Source of the DNA: Paramecium octaurelia
Taxonomy: Eukaryota > Ciliophora > Oligohymenophorea > Peniculida > Parameciidae
Length of the DNA stretch: 64,000 nt
NCBI GenBank assembly: GCA_905182995.1
Contig: CAJJDP010000189.1
Span: forward strand, 3,458 to 67,457
Direction of reading: 5' to 3'
A model generated the notes under the pieces. That model did no database searches. It was not told the DNA's origin and saw only the letters and a list, made by a program, of their open reading frames with translations. Position numbers and translations under genes: made by a program. Below, piece after piece: positions 52,440 through 64,000 of the stretch. Positions within the stretch are counted from its first letter, which is position 1. Every line of letters starts with the position of its first letter.

Positions 52440-53122
52440 TCAAACTTTTAATTGCCTTATTTGAGGATCATTACAAATAGAGAGAGCTTGCTCATAACAG
52501 TCAACTGCATTCTGATATTTCTTTTATTATTGTAAGGCAAAACCTAAGAATATTTAAAAGTATTTTACCTTTATTTGTATGTGCCCCAAATATTTTAGGA
52601 TTAATAGAGATAGCTTTCTCGCAACACCTGATTGCCTCCTAATATCTATTTAAACTGTTTAATGCAGAACCTAAATGATATGTTAAACAGTTAATTACCC
52701 TTATTGTTCCATGCCAAATCAAATTTAGGGTTAATAGAGATAGCTTTTTCATAACACTCGATTGCATCTTAATATCTATTATAACTCTATATTACATATG
52801 ATAAATTAAATAAATAGATTATGCAAAACCTTTGGTTATATAGATTAACACTTACCTTTCCAGTAATAAACATCGGCATCCTCATTAAATAACTTAATTG
52901 AATTTTCAAACTTATTCAAAGCATATTCATATTCACATTTTTCAAATAATTCTTTCCCTATTTATTTAAAAATAATTCATTTTACCTTCATTTAATAATA
53001 TCTTAGCCTTTTAAATTTTCAAAGGCTTTGATTCTTAATTTTCTTCATTTATCTCTACAATTTCAATTGTGTTTAAATTTTTAGAATTAATGGCTTTTCT
53101 TAAAGTATGCCTGTAATTTCAT
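52440..53122 (-). CDS. Small TPR protein with tiny introns, model partly unresolved
   Basis: Reads on the minus strand to TGA at 52440-52442. The last exons are clear: LNRYQEAIRCCEKAISINPK is a 34-codon TPR exon bounded by introns at 52544-52568 (25 nt) and upstream (28 nt), then KKYQNAVDCYEQALSI and the stop. Further upstream are SYNRYQDAIECYEKAISINP and KELFEKCEYEYALNKFENSI, with an intron before KELF. The join between those two blocks is not resolved by any simple intron. The N-terminus probably begins at ATG 53122 (MKLQAYFKKS), but that frame must shift to reach NTIEIVEINEEN. It is therefore either a real gene with unseen introns or one starting to decay. As in the large TPR gene, introns fall at repeat boundaries. 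Confidence 0.6.
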
Positions 53123-53138
53123 GCCTTCTATTTTGTAT

Positions 53139-53830
53139 TCAATACTCAACTGACTCAGCATTAGATCTCGCCATTGGAAATCCCCAAGTGATCATTTTAC
53201 TACAATGTCCAGAGGAAGTGATTGTAAAGTTACATGTTATGAAGCCACGTAAAATCCTCAAGCGAATAGCCATCTAGATGATATTTGAACAAAGATATCT
53301 AGATTTATTTTCGAATATACTAATTTCACTTAAGTCAAACTCTAACCTTCCAACTATGAATGACTTAGGAAAACTCTTATTGAGTCCCAAAACTCTTCTG
53401 AAGGAGTTCTTCTAGATAAGGTCACTGTCAATTTCTTTCATTTCCAGTTCGCATAATTATGGTATATACTCGTTAGCTCCCCAGATATCCAGGCCGTATA
53501 GGCCCTCGTCTATTTGTCTGTTATCAAGTCTATTTGTCTGTTATCAATGAATTTCTCCTTCATAATTAGTCTCACAATTGCAAGGTGAATAACATCATAC
53601 AACAATTGCTTAATTATACCATTATATGTAATCGTCATCTCTTGAATCAGCTCGTCAATTTTCAAACTAGCATATTTCTCATCATCATTGCTTCCCTTAT
53701 TCTTCTCAGGTCTCTTCTAATCCTCCTCTTCAGATAATACTTCGGACACTTATCAAGGAAATTAAAAGCGAGAATTCTATACATTTCTGAATAGGCAGTC
53801 CCCAGTTTTTTATATCAAATTACTTTTAAT
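53139..53830 (-). pseudogene. Unassigned gene broken by a 20-bp tandem duplication
   Basis: Good minus-strand protein: SEVLSEEEDQKRPEKNKG, KIDELIQEMTITYNGIIKQL, LYDVIHLAIVRLIMKEKFID, then EGLYGLDIWGANEYIPQLCE and SFRRVLGLNKSFPKSFIVG down to TGA at 53139-53141. The two halves join in frame only if one copy of an exact 20-bp tandem duplication (53508-53527 = 53528-53547) is skipped. A second one-base shift lies near the 5' end, between LAFNFLDK and SEVLSEEE. Family not recognised. It stops 16 bp before the probable start of the small TPR gene. Confidence 0.45.
53508..53547. repeat. Exact 20-bp tandem duplication
   Basis: The unit gtctatttgtctgttatcaa occurs twice head to tail, inside the broken gene at 53139-53830. 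Since 20 is not a multiple of three it shifts the frame. Confidence 0.9.
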
Positions 53831-54700
53831 CCTTGTGTTCATTAATAGAGAGCTATTTTAAAAAAGTCGATTATTATTATCACAAACACAGAGTTATTCG
53901 TTCATTATTATCTAATTTAGTAGGCGAATTTTAATTTGTGATTAAAAAATAACTTGAAAGACAGACATGAATCTTATTCACTATTAATAGATAATTGCTT
54001 GATTGATATTTTCTATTGTATTTAGTTGTGTTTAAATAAATTTGCAATTGAGGTATAACTACATTTGCAGAATTTTCTTTATCAACAATGCTAGTAGTTA
54101 AATCACTTCCCTTATTCAGCGCACTAAATTGTCATTCCGTTAGAAGTTCCATGTTTCGAAAGATATTTCATATACACAACAAATATACTTACAGAATTCT
54201 CCTATTATTCTCCATACATCATAGCGAATGATCTTATCCCTTTAGGAATGCAGTGACTAAAGATGCATCCCTCTTTGCCTAAAATAAGGTCTAATTATCT
54301 GCATATTTATATTTAATATGATATTATTCGAAATTCCTCTATGCATTTCGAAGAACATATATCAATATCGATAATATTTTTTTAATCATAAGCCTAATGC
54401 ATTTGTTTTTCTAGTTTAGATTCGGTTTTATTTCTAACCGTATAGTTTTATTGTAAAATCTATTTAACAAAGATCTGTATCTGAAAAAACTGGAATTCAT
54501 TGATCGATATTAGAAACCCATAATCCTGAAAGAGAGCGAAGATTAAAGTTTCCAATCATTTTAAATTTAATGAAAAATAGAATCGTATATTAAACATAGG
54601 GATTGAAAAAGTTAATAAATAACAATACATAGTTCATTGGATATACAACAAAAGTATTTAAGAAATTCTAGAAAAAAATCTTGTTACTCTAATTTCTTCA
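53831..54700. other. AT-rich stretch, no gene seen
   Basis: No coherent frame recognised on either strand. Confidence 0.45.
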
Positions 54701-54709
54701 ACAATTTGT

Positions 54710-55480
54710 GTATTCTGGATTAAATAATTTATTAGAATTTAAGCTAAAACATCCTTATAATTGAAATTGATGACAAAAATTTGACTATGATTATGAGATG
54801 AGTTAAATTTTTATTTTCAATTGGTGTTTAATATATATATGTATTTTAATTTTTTTGATGTACCACAATTATTTTATTTTCACACCTAAAAGTGGAGAGA
54901 AATACGATGATGATGATTATATTACAATTATGTAGTTATTGATTTACATTTTAATCATCTGATATTTCGACTTTGCTTATGCAATAATCTTGAATAACTA
55001 GAGTAACTTGTAGAAAAATAGTTTAAAATAAATTAATTCTGATGGATATTGCACATCAGAAATTTTTAATTTCTGAATCAAATTTCTATTACTCATGAAT
55101 ACTCCATCTTTAGGTTTTCCCTTCCTTTTCTTATATGTATTCTTTGATGATCAGATATCATCAGTTTAATTACTATTCCTCTCATTAATAACAAACTATA
55201 TCCGCTTCTATTCTCTTGATTCTTGATGGCTTTGTTTGCCTTCTTGAATAATCTTCATACAACCTTCAATTTTAAATCATAATTCTGAAATTATCTATTT
55301 TTTTTATCATTTTCCATTTTCTTAGATCAATTCAAAACATTCCCGAATCAGTTCGATACCATGTTTGAATTTAACTCTCATTCTCTAATATTAGAATATT
55401 AGCGATTCAAAAATCTGAATTAATAAGTTTAATCTTTTTGAAATTTATTGAAGACGACAGGTCAATTCCAGAGGCACCTT
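54710..55480 (-). pseudogene. Decayed minus-strand frames, unassigned
   Basis: Blocks such as GIELIRECFELIQENGK, QEGKQSHQESREQKRIQF and SSKNTYKKRKGKPKDGVFMS, the last followed by a long open but AT-driven frame. TGAs and shifts separate them. No family recognised. Confidence 0.25.
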
Positions 55481-55717
55481 TGGAGAAATATATACTTATA
55501 TAATTTAAATTAAGAATTTCAGAAAATTCATTTTAGATCAACAAGTTATTGTAAATAACCAATTCAATCTATCCTTCCAATTTCAGAATAAAACTGATTC
55601 TCCTTTGTTGAGTAAACAGAAGGTTTAAGACAAAAATTGTTCCCACAAATTTAAAACAAGTTGAAATTTTCTTTATAAATAATTTTCAAAAGATCAGAGT
55701 GAATCAAAAGTGGAAAG

Positions 55718-56584
55718 ATGGAATCGGTAATAAGGAAAAGCGAGAATCTGAACATTTCAGAGGTAGACTCATTACCAGCCACTAGTTTGAATCTGGTTCT
55801 GTAGATAAAGTGAAGACTCTTTAGAGTTATAAGTAGCTAAGAGTTAAGAAGAATAAAGGGAAGAAGAATAGATTTAAAGGATTAAATTGAAAATATATCA
55901 AATAAAGGGTGACTAGATTAGTGGTTGAGATGCTCATATTGGCAGATTTGAACCTACCAAAATATGATATTTTCCAGAATAGTTAGCCAAACTTATTTGA
56001 GGGTGTCGTTGGGTATGAAGCTGATAGATGATACTCTTCATGCAATGAAGTTGCCATTTGATTTCAGTAAATCTTAAGGCTGAGAAATTTGAATTCAAAG
56101 AGAGATTTATGAGAGAAAGATTTTTCCAAACCTATTAACTTCATTTGACGGCCTTTTCTAATGAAGCATTATATGGGAGATTCGAATGAAGCCAAGAAAG
56201 GAATTTGGAAGGAGATATCCTATGAAGAAGAATTGATCTATTATTTGGTAGCAAGAATTTAAAGAAGAGGACACAACAAATTATAATTGGGAAGAAAGCC
56301 ATACCCATCCTGAAAAAGAAAAGAACAAATAAATCAAGCTCAGTAATAAGAACACTGGTATTGAAAGCCCAAGCCATAGTCCTTTAACTCTCTTATGTTG
56401 ATGAAAATAGAATGTTAGAAACCGAATTGTATAAATAACTCAGGTTTGATTTTATGGTCTTGAATGCTAATCCTAATGAAATCAGTTTGACTAGAAAATG
56501 AAAACTCAAATGGTAAAGATATTGGATGAAGCGACTAAGGATAGCTTATATGTCCAATATTCATTTAATTAAATATTAGGATGA
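55718..56584 (+). pseudogene. Decayed plus-strand gene, unassigned
   Basis: Starts plausibly at ATG 55718 (MESVIRKSENLNISEVDSL). It then continues through at least five frame changes: EDSLELQVAKSQEEQREEE, VVEMLILADLNLPKYDIFQ, MKLIDDTLHAMKLPFDFSKS, KAEKFEFKERFMRERFFQTY, EAKKGIWKEISYEEELIYYL, VIRTLVLKAQAIVLQLSYVD. Each piece has coding character and Gln-coding TAA/TAG. It is a once-real gene broken by small indels; family not recognised. Confidence 0.45.
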
Positions 56585-57270
56585 TATATGTCTTTAAGGT
56601 AAATGAACTTTATAGATGGTAAAAATAGAATTAACAGACAATTGTGAAGGACATAGTTCTAAATTTAAGAAGAAAGATGAACATTCAAGATACTGAATAG
56701 AATACTTGAATGATTCCAAAAATGTATTGAATTTAGAATCACTGTATGTAAGCAATATAAATTAATTATTAAGCTAATATTAAAAATTAAAAAGGTGAAT
56801 GTAGGGAATATAACAATAGAATTCCTTCCAAATATATTTATGTTTGAAAACTCACTAAAATTATACTCTCAAAAGATCTTTTCAGAGTTCTTTATTAAAA
56901 GTGTTATTTTAGTATATTTTAGATATTTCATTAGCAATATTAATTTTCCAACATGAGAGTTATGTAAATTAAATTCCCTGTTTTTACACTATAAAAGTTC
57001 AAGGCCTATAAAATCACAAAGAATATATTATGGTATGATCCAGGTAGCTTTAGGATTGAATTTTTTAATTCTTGCATTAGCTTTTTGTTATTAAATACTG
57101 TATTTATTTAGTAAAAGTTGCTTTTTTTTATTAATTTTATGATTTAAGTATGAAATAGAGAAAATGTTATCAGTGATTCTGGAGAAAAATTTACAAGATA
57201 CTTTTGGGTTTATAGTATAAACTCAAAATAAGGTAATAAAAAATAAAAAAAAAATTGACATAAAAAAAAT
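56585..57270. other. AT-rich spacer before the pentapeptide/WD40 gene
   Basis: Nothing firm. A short frame around MLSVILEKNLQDTFGFIVQ (about 57164) could be an upstream exon, but no splice pair was convincing. Confidence 0.4.
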
Positions 57271-60200
57271 ATGGATTGCAAACCTGAGTAGAATGACAAT
57301 TTGTATGAGGCTTTGGCCAAGGTTAAGAACTTTGATATCTCAATCTACCCTATTTTAATTGAAATGTTTAGAAGAGAAAAAATTACAGATACATTTAAGA
57401 ATCTAAACAATCAAAGGCTAACACAGATAGGAATTAAAAACACTGAGTACTTCCTTAGTATTCTCAAATTGATAAGTGGGCTTGACTTTAATAAAAAGAA
57501 TTTTACAAATGAAGATTAGAAATTAAGTAGAAAAGAATTGATTAAAAAGATTAGTAAGGAGAGATAGATGATTGAATTTTTGAAATTCCTCACACATCTG
57601 ACAGCCTTTGATGAGAAATTTATCTAATGCGGATCTAATTCACTCAATTTATTAGTCGAAATGAAGGTGGATTTGAGAGAATAGAATTTTGAGAACATAA
57701 GGATTAGAGATACTTCTTTAGTTGATGGAAATTTTGTAAGATGTAATTTCAATGGATCAGAATTTGACAATGTAAATATTAGCGGAATAAACGTGAGTTA
57801 AGCTTAATTATTTAATTGCAGATGGAAAAATATCTAAATTCATGAATTAGATAAACTAGATGGTCATAGTGAAATTGTCAATTTGGTATGCTTTTCCCAG
57901 GATGGCAACTCATTAGCCTCTTGTAGTGATGATAAATATATTCGTTTGTGGAACGTGAGAACAGGGAAAATAAAGTCAATAATCAGGGGAAAGAGTGAGC
58001 TAAAATCAGTATGCTTCTCGGTTAATAATACTACATTAGCTTTCCAGAGCGGAGAATTTGTGTATTTATGGAATCTTGAAACAGGAAAATAATTATCTAA
58101 ATTAATTGGTCATGAATGTAATGTTTGTTCAGTCAATTTCTCTCCTGATGGTACAATATTGGCATCTTGCAGTTTTGATAAGTCTATCCGTTTATGGGAT
58201 GTTAAGACAGGATAATAAAAAGCTAAATTAGATGGTCATTCACAAACTGTATGTTCAGTCAATTTCTCTTCTGATGGTACCACATTAGCATCTGGTAGTT
58301 CAGATAAGTCCATCCGTTTATGGGATGTTAAGACAGGATATTAAAAAGCCAAATTAAATAATATTTCAGGAACTGTATATTCAGTCAAATTCTCTCCTGA
58401 TTGTACTACATTGGCATCTTGCAGTTTTGAATATTCCATCCGTTTATGGGATGTTAAGACAGGGTATTAAAAAGCCAAATTAGATGGTCATTCAGGAATT
58501 GTACGCTCAGTTAATTTCTCTCCTGATGGTACTACATTGGCATCTTGCGGTTTTGATAAGTCTATCCGTTTATGGGATGTTAAGACAGGATAATAAAAAG
58601 CAAAATTAGATGGTCAATCAGCAGTTTATTCAGTTTGTTACTCTCCTGATGGCACTACATTGGCATCTTGCGGTTTTGATAAGTCTATCAATTTATGGGA
58701 TGTTAAGGCAGGATAATAAAAACCCAAATCAGATGGTCATTCAGATTATGTTAGAACAATTTGTTACTCTCCTGATGGAACTTTCTTAGCATCTGGTAGT
58801 GAAGATAACTCTATCCGTTTATGGGATGTTAAGACAGGATAATAAAAAGCCAAACTAGAAGGTCATTCAGAAACTGTATATTCAGTCAATTTCTCTCGTG
58901 ATGGTACTTCTTTAGCATCTGGTAGTAAAGATAACACTATCCGTTTATGGGATGTTAAGACAGGATAATAAAAAGCCAAATTAGATGGTCATTTATCAAA
59001 GGTTTATTCAATTTGCTATTCTCCTGATGGTACTGCATTGGCATCTGGTAGTAGAGATAACTCTATCCGTGTATGGGATGTTAAGACAGGATAATAAAAA
59101 GCCAAATTAAATTGTCATTCAAGTAATGTTATGTCAGTCAATTTCTCTCCTGATGGTACTTTCTTAGCATCTGGTAGTAAAGATAACTCTATCCGTTTAT
59201 GGGATGTTAAGACAGGATAATAAAAAGCCTAATTAAATGGTCATTCAAGTAATGTTATGTCAGTCAATTTCTCTCCTGATGGTACTTTCTTAGCATCTGG
59301 TAGTAAAGATAACTCTATCCGTTTATGGGATGTTAAGACAGGATAATAAAAAGCCTAATTAAATGGTCATTCAAGTAATGTTATGTCAGTCAATTTCTCT
59401 CCTGATGGTACTTTCTTAGCATCTGGTAGTAAAGATAACTCTATCCGTTTATGGGATGTTAAGACAGGATAATAAAAAGCCTAATTAAATGGTCATTCAA
59501 GTAATGTTATGTCAGTCAATTTCTCTCCTGATGGTACTTTCTTAGCATCTGGTAGTAAAGATAACTCTATCCGTTTATGGGATGTTAAGACAGGATAATA
59601 AAAAGCCTAATTAAATGGTCATTCAAGTAATGTTATGTCAGTCAATTTCTCTCCTGATGGTACTTTCTTAGCATCTGGTAGTAAAGATAACTCTATCCGT
59701 TTATGGGATGTTAAGACAGGATAATAAAAAGCCTAATTAAATGGTCATTCAAGTAATGTTATGTCAGTCAATTTCTCTCCTGATGGTACTTTCTTAGCAT
59801 CTGGTAGTAAAGATAACTCTATCCGTTTATGGGATGTTAAGACAGGATAATAAATAGCCAAATTAGATGGTCATTTATCAAAAGTTTATTCAATTTGCTA
59901 TTCTCCTGATGGTACTACATTGGCATCTGGTAGTAGAGATAACTCTATCCGCGTATGGGATGTTAAGACAGGATAATAAAAAGCCAAATTAGATGGTCAT
60001 TCTGGAACAGTTTTTTCAATTTGTTACTCTCCTGATGGTACTACATTAGCATCTGGTAGTTCAGATAACTCTATCCGTTTATGGGATGTAAAGACAGCGA
60101 AAGAGATGTTACTTTAAGATAATTTTTACAAAGAACGTCTTTCCTAGTTTAAATTGCCACTTTAAGGTCAATCCATTTTATAAAATGGTATTTATTATTA

Positions 60201-60384
60201 TCATTCTTTAGCAGAGATTGATCGTACAATACTAAGAATATGCCAAAATCCAATTTTGGAAGCATAAAAAACTTTAATATTGAAAGGTGAATTTGTTGAT
60301 TATAAAGGATATGATTTAAAATAATTATTTAAATCAAAAGGTAGTTTAATTTTAGAGAATGAACTAATATTGAAACAAATTTGA
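57271..60384 (+). CDS. Pentapeptide-repeat + 18 WD40-repeat protein, 1037 residues
   Basis: Complete intron-less frame of 1038 codons, ATG 57271 (an in-frame TGA lies 15 bp upstream) to TGA 60382-60384. Residues 1-130 are helical and unassigned. Residues about 133-195 form pentapeptide-type repeats ([38 protein letters not shown]). From about residue 197 to 945 I count 18 WD40 units of about 42 residues with the classic [29 protein letters not shown] and DGH signatures, enough for two or more propellers. A roughly 90-residue tail follows (SQFKLPLQGQSILQNGIYYY). Combined pentapeptide and WD40 proteins are common in ciliates and bacteria, often as sensing or scaffolding proteins; this one lacks any visible NTPase or kinase domain. 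Six central units are almost identical in DNA. Confidence 0.92.
59121..59876 (+). repeat. Six near-identical 126-bp WD40 units
   Basis: Units begin at 59121, 59247, 59373, 59499, 59625 and 59751, each 126 bp (42 codons), with the same [20 protein letters not shown] sequence and only edge differences. They are flanked on both sides by a [14 protein letters not shown] unit. No N lies nearby, so this is not the scaffold artefact seen elsewhere, though short-read collapse or expansion of the copy number cannot be excluded. Confidence 0.9.
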
Positions 60385-60474
60385 TAATATTAAAAACCAT
60401 TAAAACTATCCAATATCAATTCAATTTTTATTCATTTTTTGTTAATTGGAAAATTCAAGTTAAATGTTGTCTTG

Positions 60475-61980
60475 ATTGTTTAAGATTAGAGCCTATTATT
60501 CAGTAAATGGGGAATATATAAATATCATCAAAAAAGTAAATAAAATAAAACTAAATCAATTTGTTTGTAATAGAATAAACTATTCAAAGAATCGAAAACC
60601 TATTGATATTTAGAACATTAATGATAAGTCAAAAGAAATTCATTATATTATTACCTAGATAATTCTTGATGAAGAGCTAGAAAATATTTCTCTACCTGAA
60701 ATTCATCATCTTTTATAAATATTTTATGAAATAAATGAGGTCTGTGTGTAAATACTTCTATTGCAAACCATATCTTAATTTGTACTTTAAATTATGACAA
60801 TATCTATCATCATCAAAATTAATGACTTTGCTGCAGCCGAATCAAACTTAAAAGTGATTTAGGTTATTCTACCCCTTCTTTCATAATCAGAAGCATACCT
60901 AACTATATATATAACAGCACCTATGAGATCCTTAAAGACATGCATTAGTGTTTCATTTCTGCTTTAGTGGATTTCGAAAAACTCCATCAATAAGAAATTC
61001 CGGTTGAACTAATTTAATATTTTGTTAATTATTCGAGTGATGAACAGAGCAGGAACAACATTATTTTGTGAGATGATGATATCAGTTGCATAAGAACAAA
61101 AGATTAGAAGGGGGAAAAAATTAATCAATCAATCACTAATCACTAAATGTATAATTTAAAATCAAGGATTTTAGTTGAGGAGAATTTAAAAACTTTAAGA
61201 ATAGACAAAAGTAAAGTTTACTAGTAAAAGAACTTTGATGGTAATAACGAGGAAATACATCAATCAAAGGAACACTTCAGAAATGAAGAAACTTAAGACT
61301 TAACTTTAGTATAATTCAGAATATAAAAAGTTTACCAGTTTAGAAAATGTATAACTAAAAATTTCATATTATGAATTTGGATTAGGTTTCAAAAATTATT
61401 ATTGACGTTTAATCGATATCTATAGCGCATAATCATTATGAGATCGTTTTACACTGATGGCATTTATGAGTGAGAAAATCAAAACTATTGGCTTACAAAG
61501 TCTCTTCACCCTCCTAAAGTTCTTCCATTTATTTCTACAAATTTTAAGAGCCAAAAACTAGTAATTTTATATTTTTCTCATTAATTTCTCATTTTTTAAC
61601 AACCACTCTCTTTAATAGCTTTCAATAGGAAAATCTTTCAGGAACCAAACCCATAAATTTCCTTTAGATATTTGCTTTTAGAAAAGTCTGTTACTAGAAA
61701 TTTTTAAAATAAAGAAGAAAGATTGGAAATTTGATACTTCAAAGATCTTAGACTAACACACCACTAAATATTGTTATTGAGTTCTGTTATAAATTAATGA
61801 AGCAAATGTTCATATCAAACTAATTCACCTTTCAGATATATTACTCAATAGTTTAATTCCTCCATCAAAGCCCTCTTTGAAATTTTCCATAGAGGGGAAC
61901 TAAAAAATCAATAATTTATAAAATAGATGAACATTAAATGGGATTTGTTGATAATTTTAAACTTGAAAGTCTGTAGTTAA
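60475..61980 (+). pseudogene. Decayed plus-strand coding region, unassigned
   Basis: A first block, ILDEELENISLPEIHHLLQ then FYEINE, shifts frame at a GT run (60744-60749). Removing one GT unit joins it to VNTSIANHILICTLNYDN and then, in one frame to 61374, TPSFIIRSIPNYIYNSTYE, FISALVDFEKLHQQEIPVEL and LKSRILVEENLKTLRIDK. Two in-frame TGAs (60823, 61069) interrupt that frame. A further block near 61500-61930 (SFRYLLLEKS, KKKDWKFDTSKILDQHTTKY, VLLQINEANVHIKLIHLSD) has another TGA at 61778. No family was recognised; it looks all-helical. It may be one decayed gene downstream of the WD40 gene. Confidence 0.4.
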
Positions 61981-64000
61981 GGATAAATTACTATAATTAG
62001 GTTATTCTTAAAAGATTTATCTAATAATCTATTTTTTTCTCAATCTTAGCTTCTCCCCATACCTTTTTCTATTATCTTTTCGGATTACGCTATCAAGAGA
62101 AATTTATAATATCTCCTGTTGTATTGATTTGAATAAAATTATGGATTTAGGCAGTATTAAATATATTTTCATCATACATAATAGTTTGAAACATAGATGT
62201 TTAGATCAAAAAAATATTTTTTTTCATTACAATTCAATCGAAATCCTAATTCTCTGAATATTATAATATAAACTGAATATAAAATAAAAGATATTAACGA
62301 AGTAAAAATATGTTCTTTGAACTGAATATATTGGCTGATAAATGTTTAGAAGTTTGATGAAGTGGTAAAAGAAATATTAAGGCAAAAATCATGATAACAT
62401 CTCCAATATTCATGTTAATCTATTAAATAAATATTAGAAGTTAAATTTCGGAAGATTATTTCTTGTAATATATCTATCAATAAGTTTACATGAATAATCA
62501 TGATCCTAAATTTATGATTAAGCTTGAAAATCAATTATTTCCTAAAGTTTGAATAAAATAATAAGAATAGCGTATCTATAATTTGTCCGCAGTTTTATTT
62601 CATGTATTGAATTTTCCGTTTTTCACTTAATAAATGAATTCATACTCGTTAATATTGTTTTTTCATCAATTTCTTAGATGAAATAACTATTTAATGTCCA
62701 TACTTTTGGAAAATTCTTTCATTTATTAAATAAAATACCATTCGCAAGCATTTCTTTCGACAAAATTTCAATTTCAAATTTATAACTATTTAATTGATAA
62801 TTATTGAAACTATCATACTAAATATTGCTATTATTTTAATCTATTCCTAATGCAACCATTAAATTAATTATCGTAATCACATAAATAATCTACTTCGACA
62901 TCTTGATTGCATTTACGAATTGCTCGAACCCATATCTTGATAACAGAAAATATATTTCCAAATTCGAAAGCCAGTATCAAAATTATATTATTTGATTTAA
63001 TTATTCTATCATGTGTGCTAAAATAAAGATATTTTTAAGCTTTGCATAACCAAAGTAAGTAATTTAGGGATAAATTAATTTATTAAACCGATGGATTAGC
63101 AATTATGTAATTTCATTATTCGATGACAGAATTAAAACTCAAGTTCTTTGATATCAGATTAAATTTGCCACCCTTGTTTTTTTCAATATCAAATAGATTT
63201 TTAAATTAATTTATTATAACGCCGTGTTTGACAAAAAGCCATTTTCGTGCTTGGAAATTCAATAAATTTATTTTAATGATTCAATCACTTATTTAAATTT
63301 ATTTGAGTAATGCTGCTTAATCGTTATTTTAATTTAGGGACAAACCCAAAAATTTCTGATTGATATTAGTATTCACAAACTTCTTATTATTATTAAAATA
63401 CATGATTCATTCTATGATTAAGTCCAAAAATAATTATTTTGAAGCAACTAGAAAATTGTAAGATATACTTTTCTATTAAGAGCAAAAAGGAAATTAATCT
63501 GAGTTTCCTTTTAGATTTTATATTATCTTAGGTTCATTCAATAAATTTAATGACCAGTAAATGATTTACATATCTTTTAAATATTATATCAGTTATAACT
63601 TTATATTTTAATTAAATCTTATAATGTTACCGAAATCTCCAAAAAAAATATTTAAGCTTCCTCTAATTTTAACTTTAAAACTCGAATCAATGAATAACGC
63701 TTTAATCAAAGAGTAAATGTTATAGATAATGATTCTAATACGAAAAAGAATGTATTTCAACTTGCGAAACCTATAAAATGATTATGCATTTACTTAATCC
63801 TTAAAAGAACTTCGAAAATAATTCATATTTTGAGATATGGAAGAAACCCTATTATGGTTAGTACAAAGAATGAAAGGAAGGTTAATTTTTTACTCGAAAG
63901 AAATCAGATCAAATATCTGAAGAACTTTTGCTCTTCTAACATTAGTTAATTTTTAATAAATTACATTAATAATTAATTTTTCAACCAATAAAGACAGAAA
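61981..64000. other. AT-rich DNA, no gene seen
   Basis: About 2 kb to the window end with no coherent frame, RNA gene or telomere-type repeat recognised. Confidence 0.5.

Noticed and set aside
60475-61408. A single 290-codon open frame taken as an intact gene
   Set aside because: With only TGA as stop, AT-rich DNA gives long chance frames; another frame in the same DNA is much more protein-like, although interrupted.
1-64000. Karyorelict-type code with TGA also meaning Trp throughout
   Set aside because: The intact genes contain no internal TGA over several thousand codons and use TGG for all Trp seen, so TGA is the normal stop here; the question is left open only for the broken frames.

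Overview
This window is ciliate nuclear DNA, most like Paramecium. It is very AT-rich. Long protein frames open only when TAA and TAG are read as Gln and TGA as the sole stop, and the clear introns are 24-28 nt GT..AG introns. No organism name can be proved from sequence alone. Standard-code ORFs are short pieces of the real genes.

The first thing a reader must know is that the scaffold is badly assembled. There are ten single-base N characters and one 318-base N run. Each joins two contigs whose ends overlap by about 1.1-1.9 kb and were never merged, so the same sequence is written twice or, in two places, three times. By my count about 17 kb of the 64 kb is redundant and the true locus is about 46-47 kb. 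Every apparent tandem gene copy across an N should be read as one gene.

Layout. 0-5 kb (+): a zinc-cluster/coiled-coil/WD40 gene entering from the left edge, then a 355-residue WD40 gene. 5.9-13.3 kb (-): another 355-residue WD40 gene and, upstream of it, an 842-residue VIT + von Willebrand A protein. 17-19.3 kb (-): a 752-residue zinc-cluster/coiled-coil/WD40 protein. 25.6-26.7 kb (-): a fifth WD40 paralogue. The five WD40 genes share the same C-terminal module and form one dispersed family cluster. About 20.6-21.4 and 26.8-28.6 kb hold decayed minus-strand coding sequence.

30-37.4 kb (+) is a large TPR gene of about 35 repeats in which every 34-codon TPR is its own 102-nt exon, separated by tiny phase-1 introns. 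37.4-45.3 kb is gene-poor: broken frames, a reverse-transcriptase remnant with a YADD box, a relatively GC-rich island with a Cys/His cluster, then AT-rich DNA with the N run.

45.4-46.7 kb (-) is an intact 435-residue, highly divergent beta-like tubulin that has lost the GTP-binding signature. 47.1-52.2 kb is one 1.8-kb decayed stretch written three times. 52.4-53.1 kb (-) is a small TPR gene with tiny introns, and 53.1-56.6 kb holds decayed genes on both strands. 57.3-60.4 kb (+) is an intact 1037-residue pentapeptide/18-WD40 protein with six almost identical WD units. 60.5-62 kb is decayed coding and 62-64 kb shows nothing.

Almost all recognisable genes are repeat scaffolds (WD40, TPR, VIT-vWA) or cytoskeletal. 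No operon-like or pathway logic links them. Local duplication and decay dominate the region.
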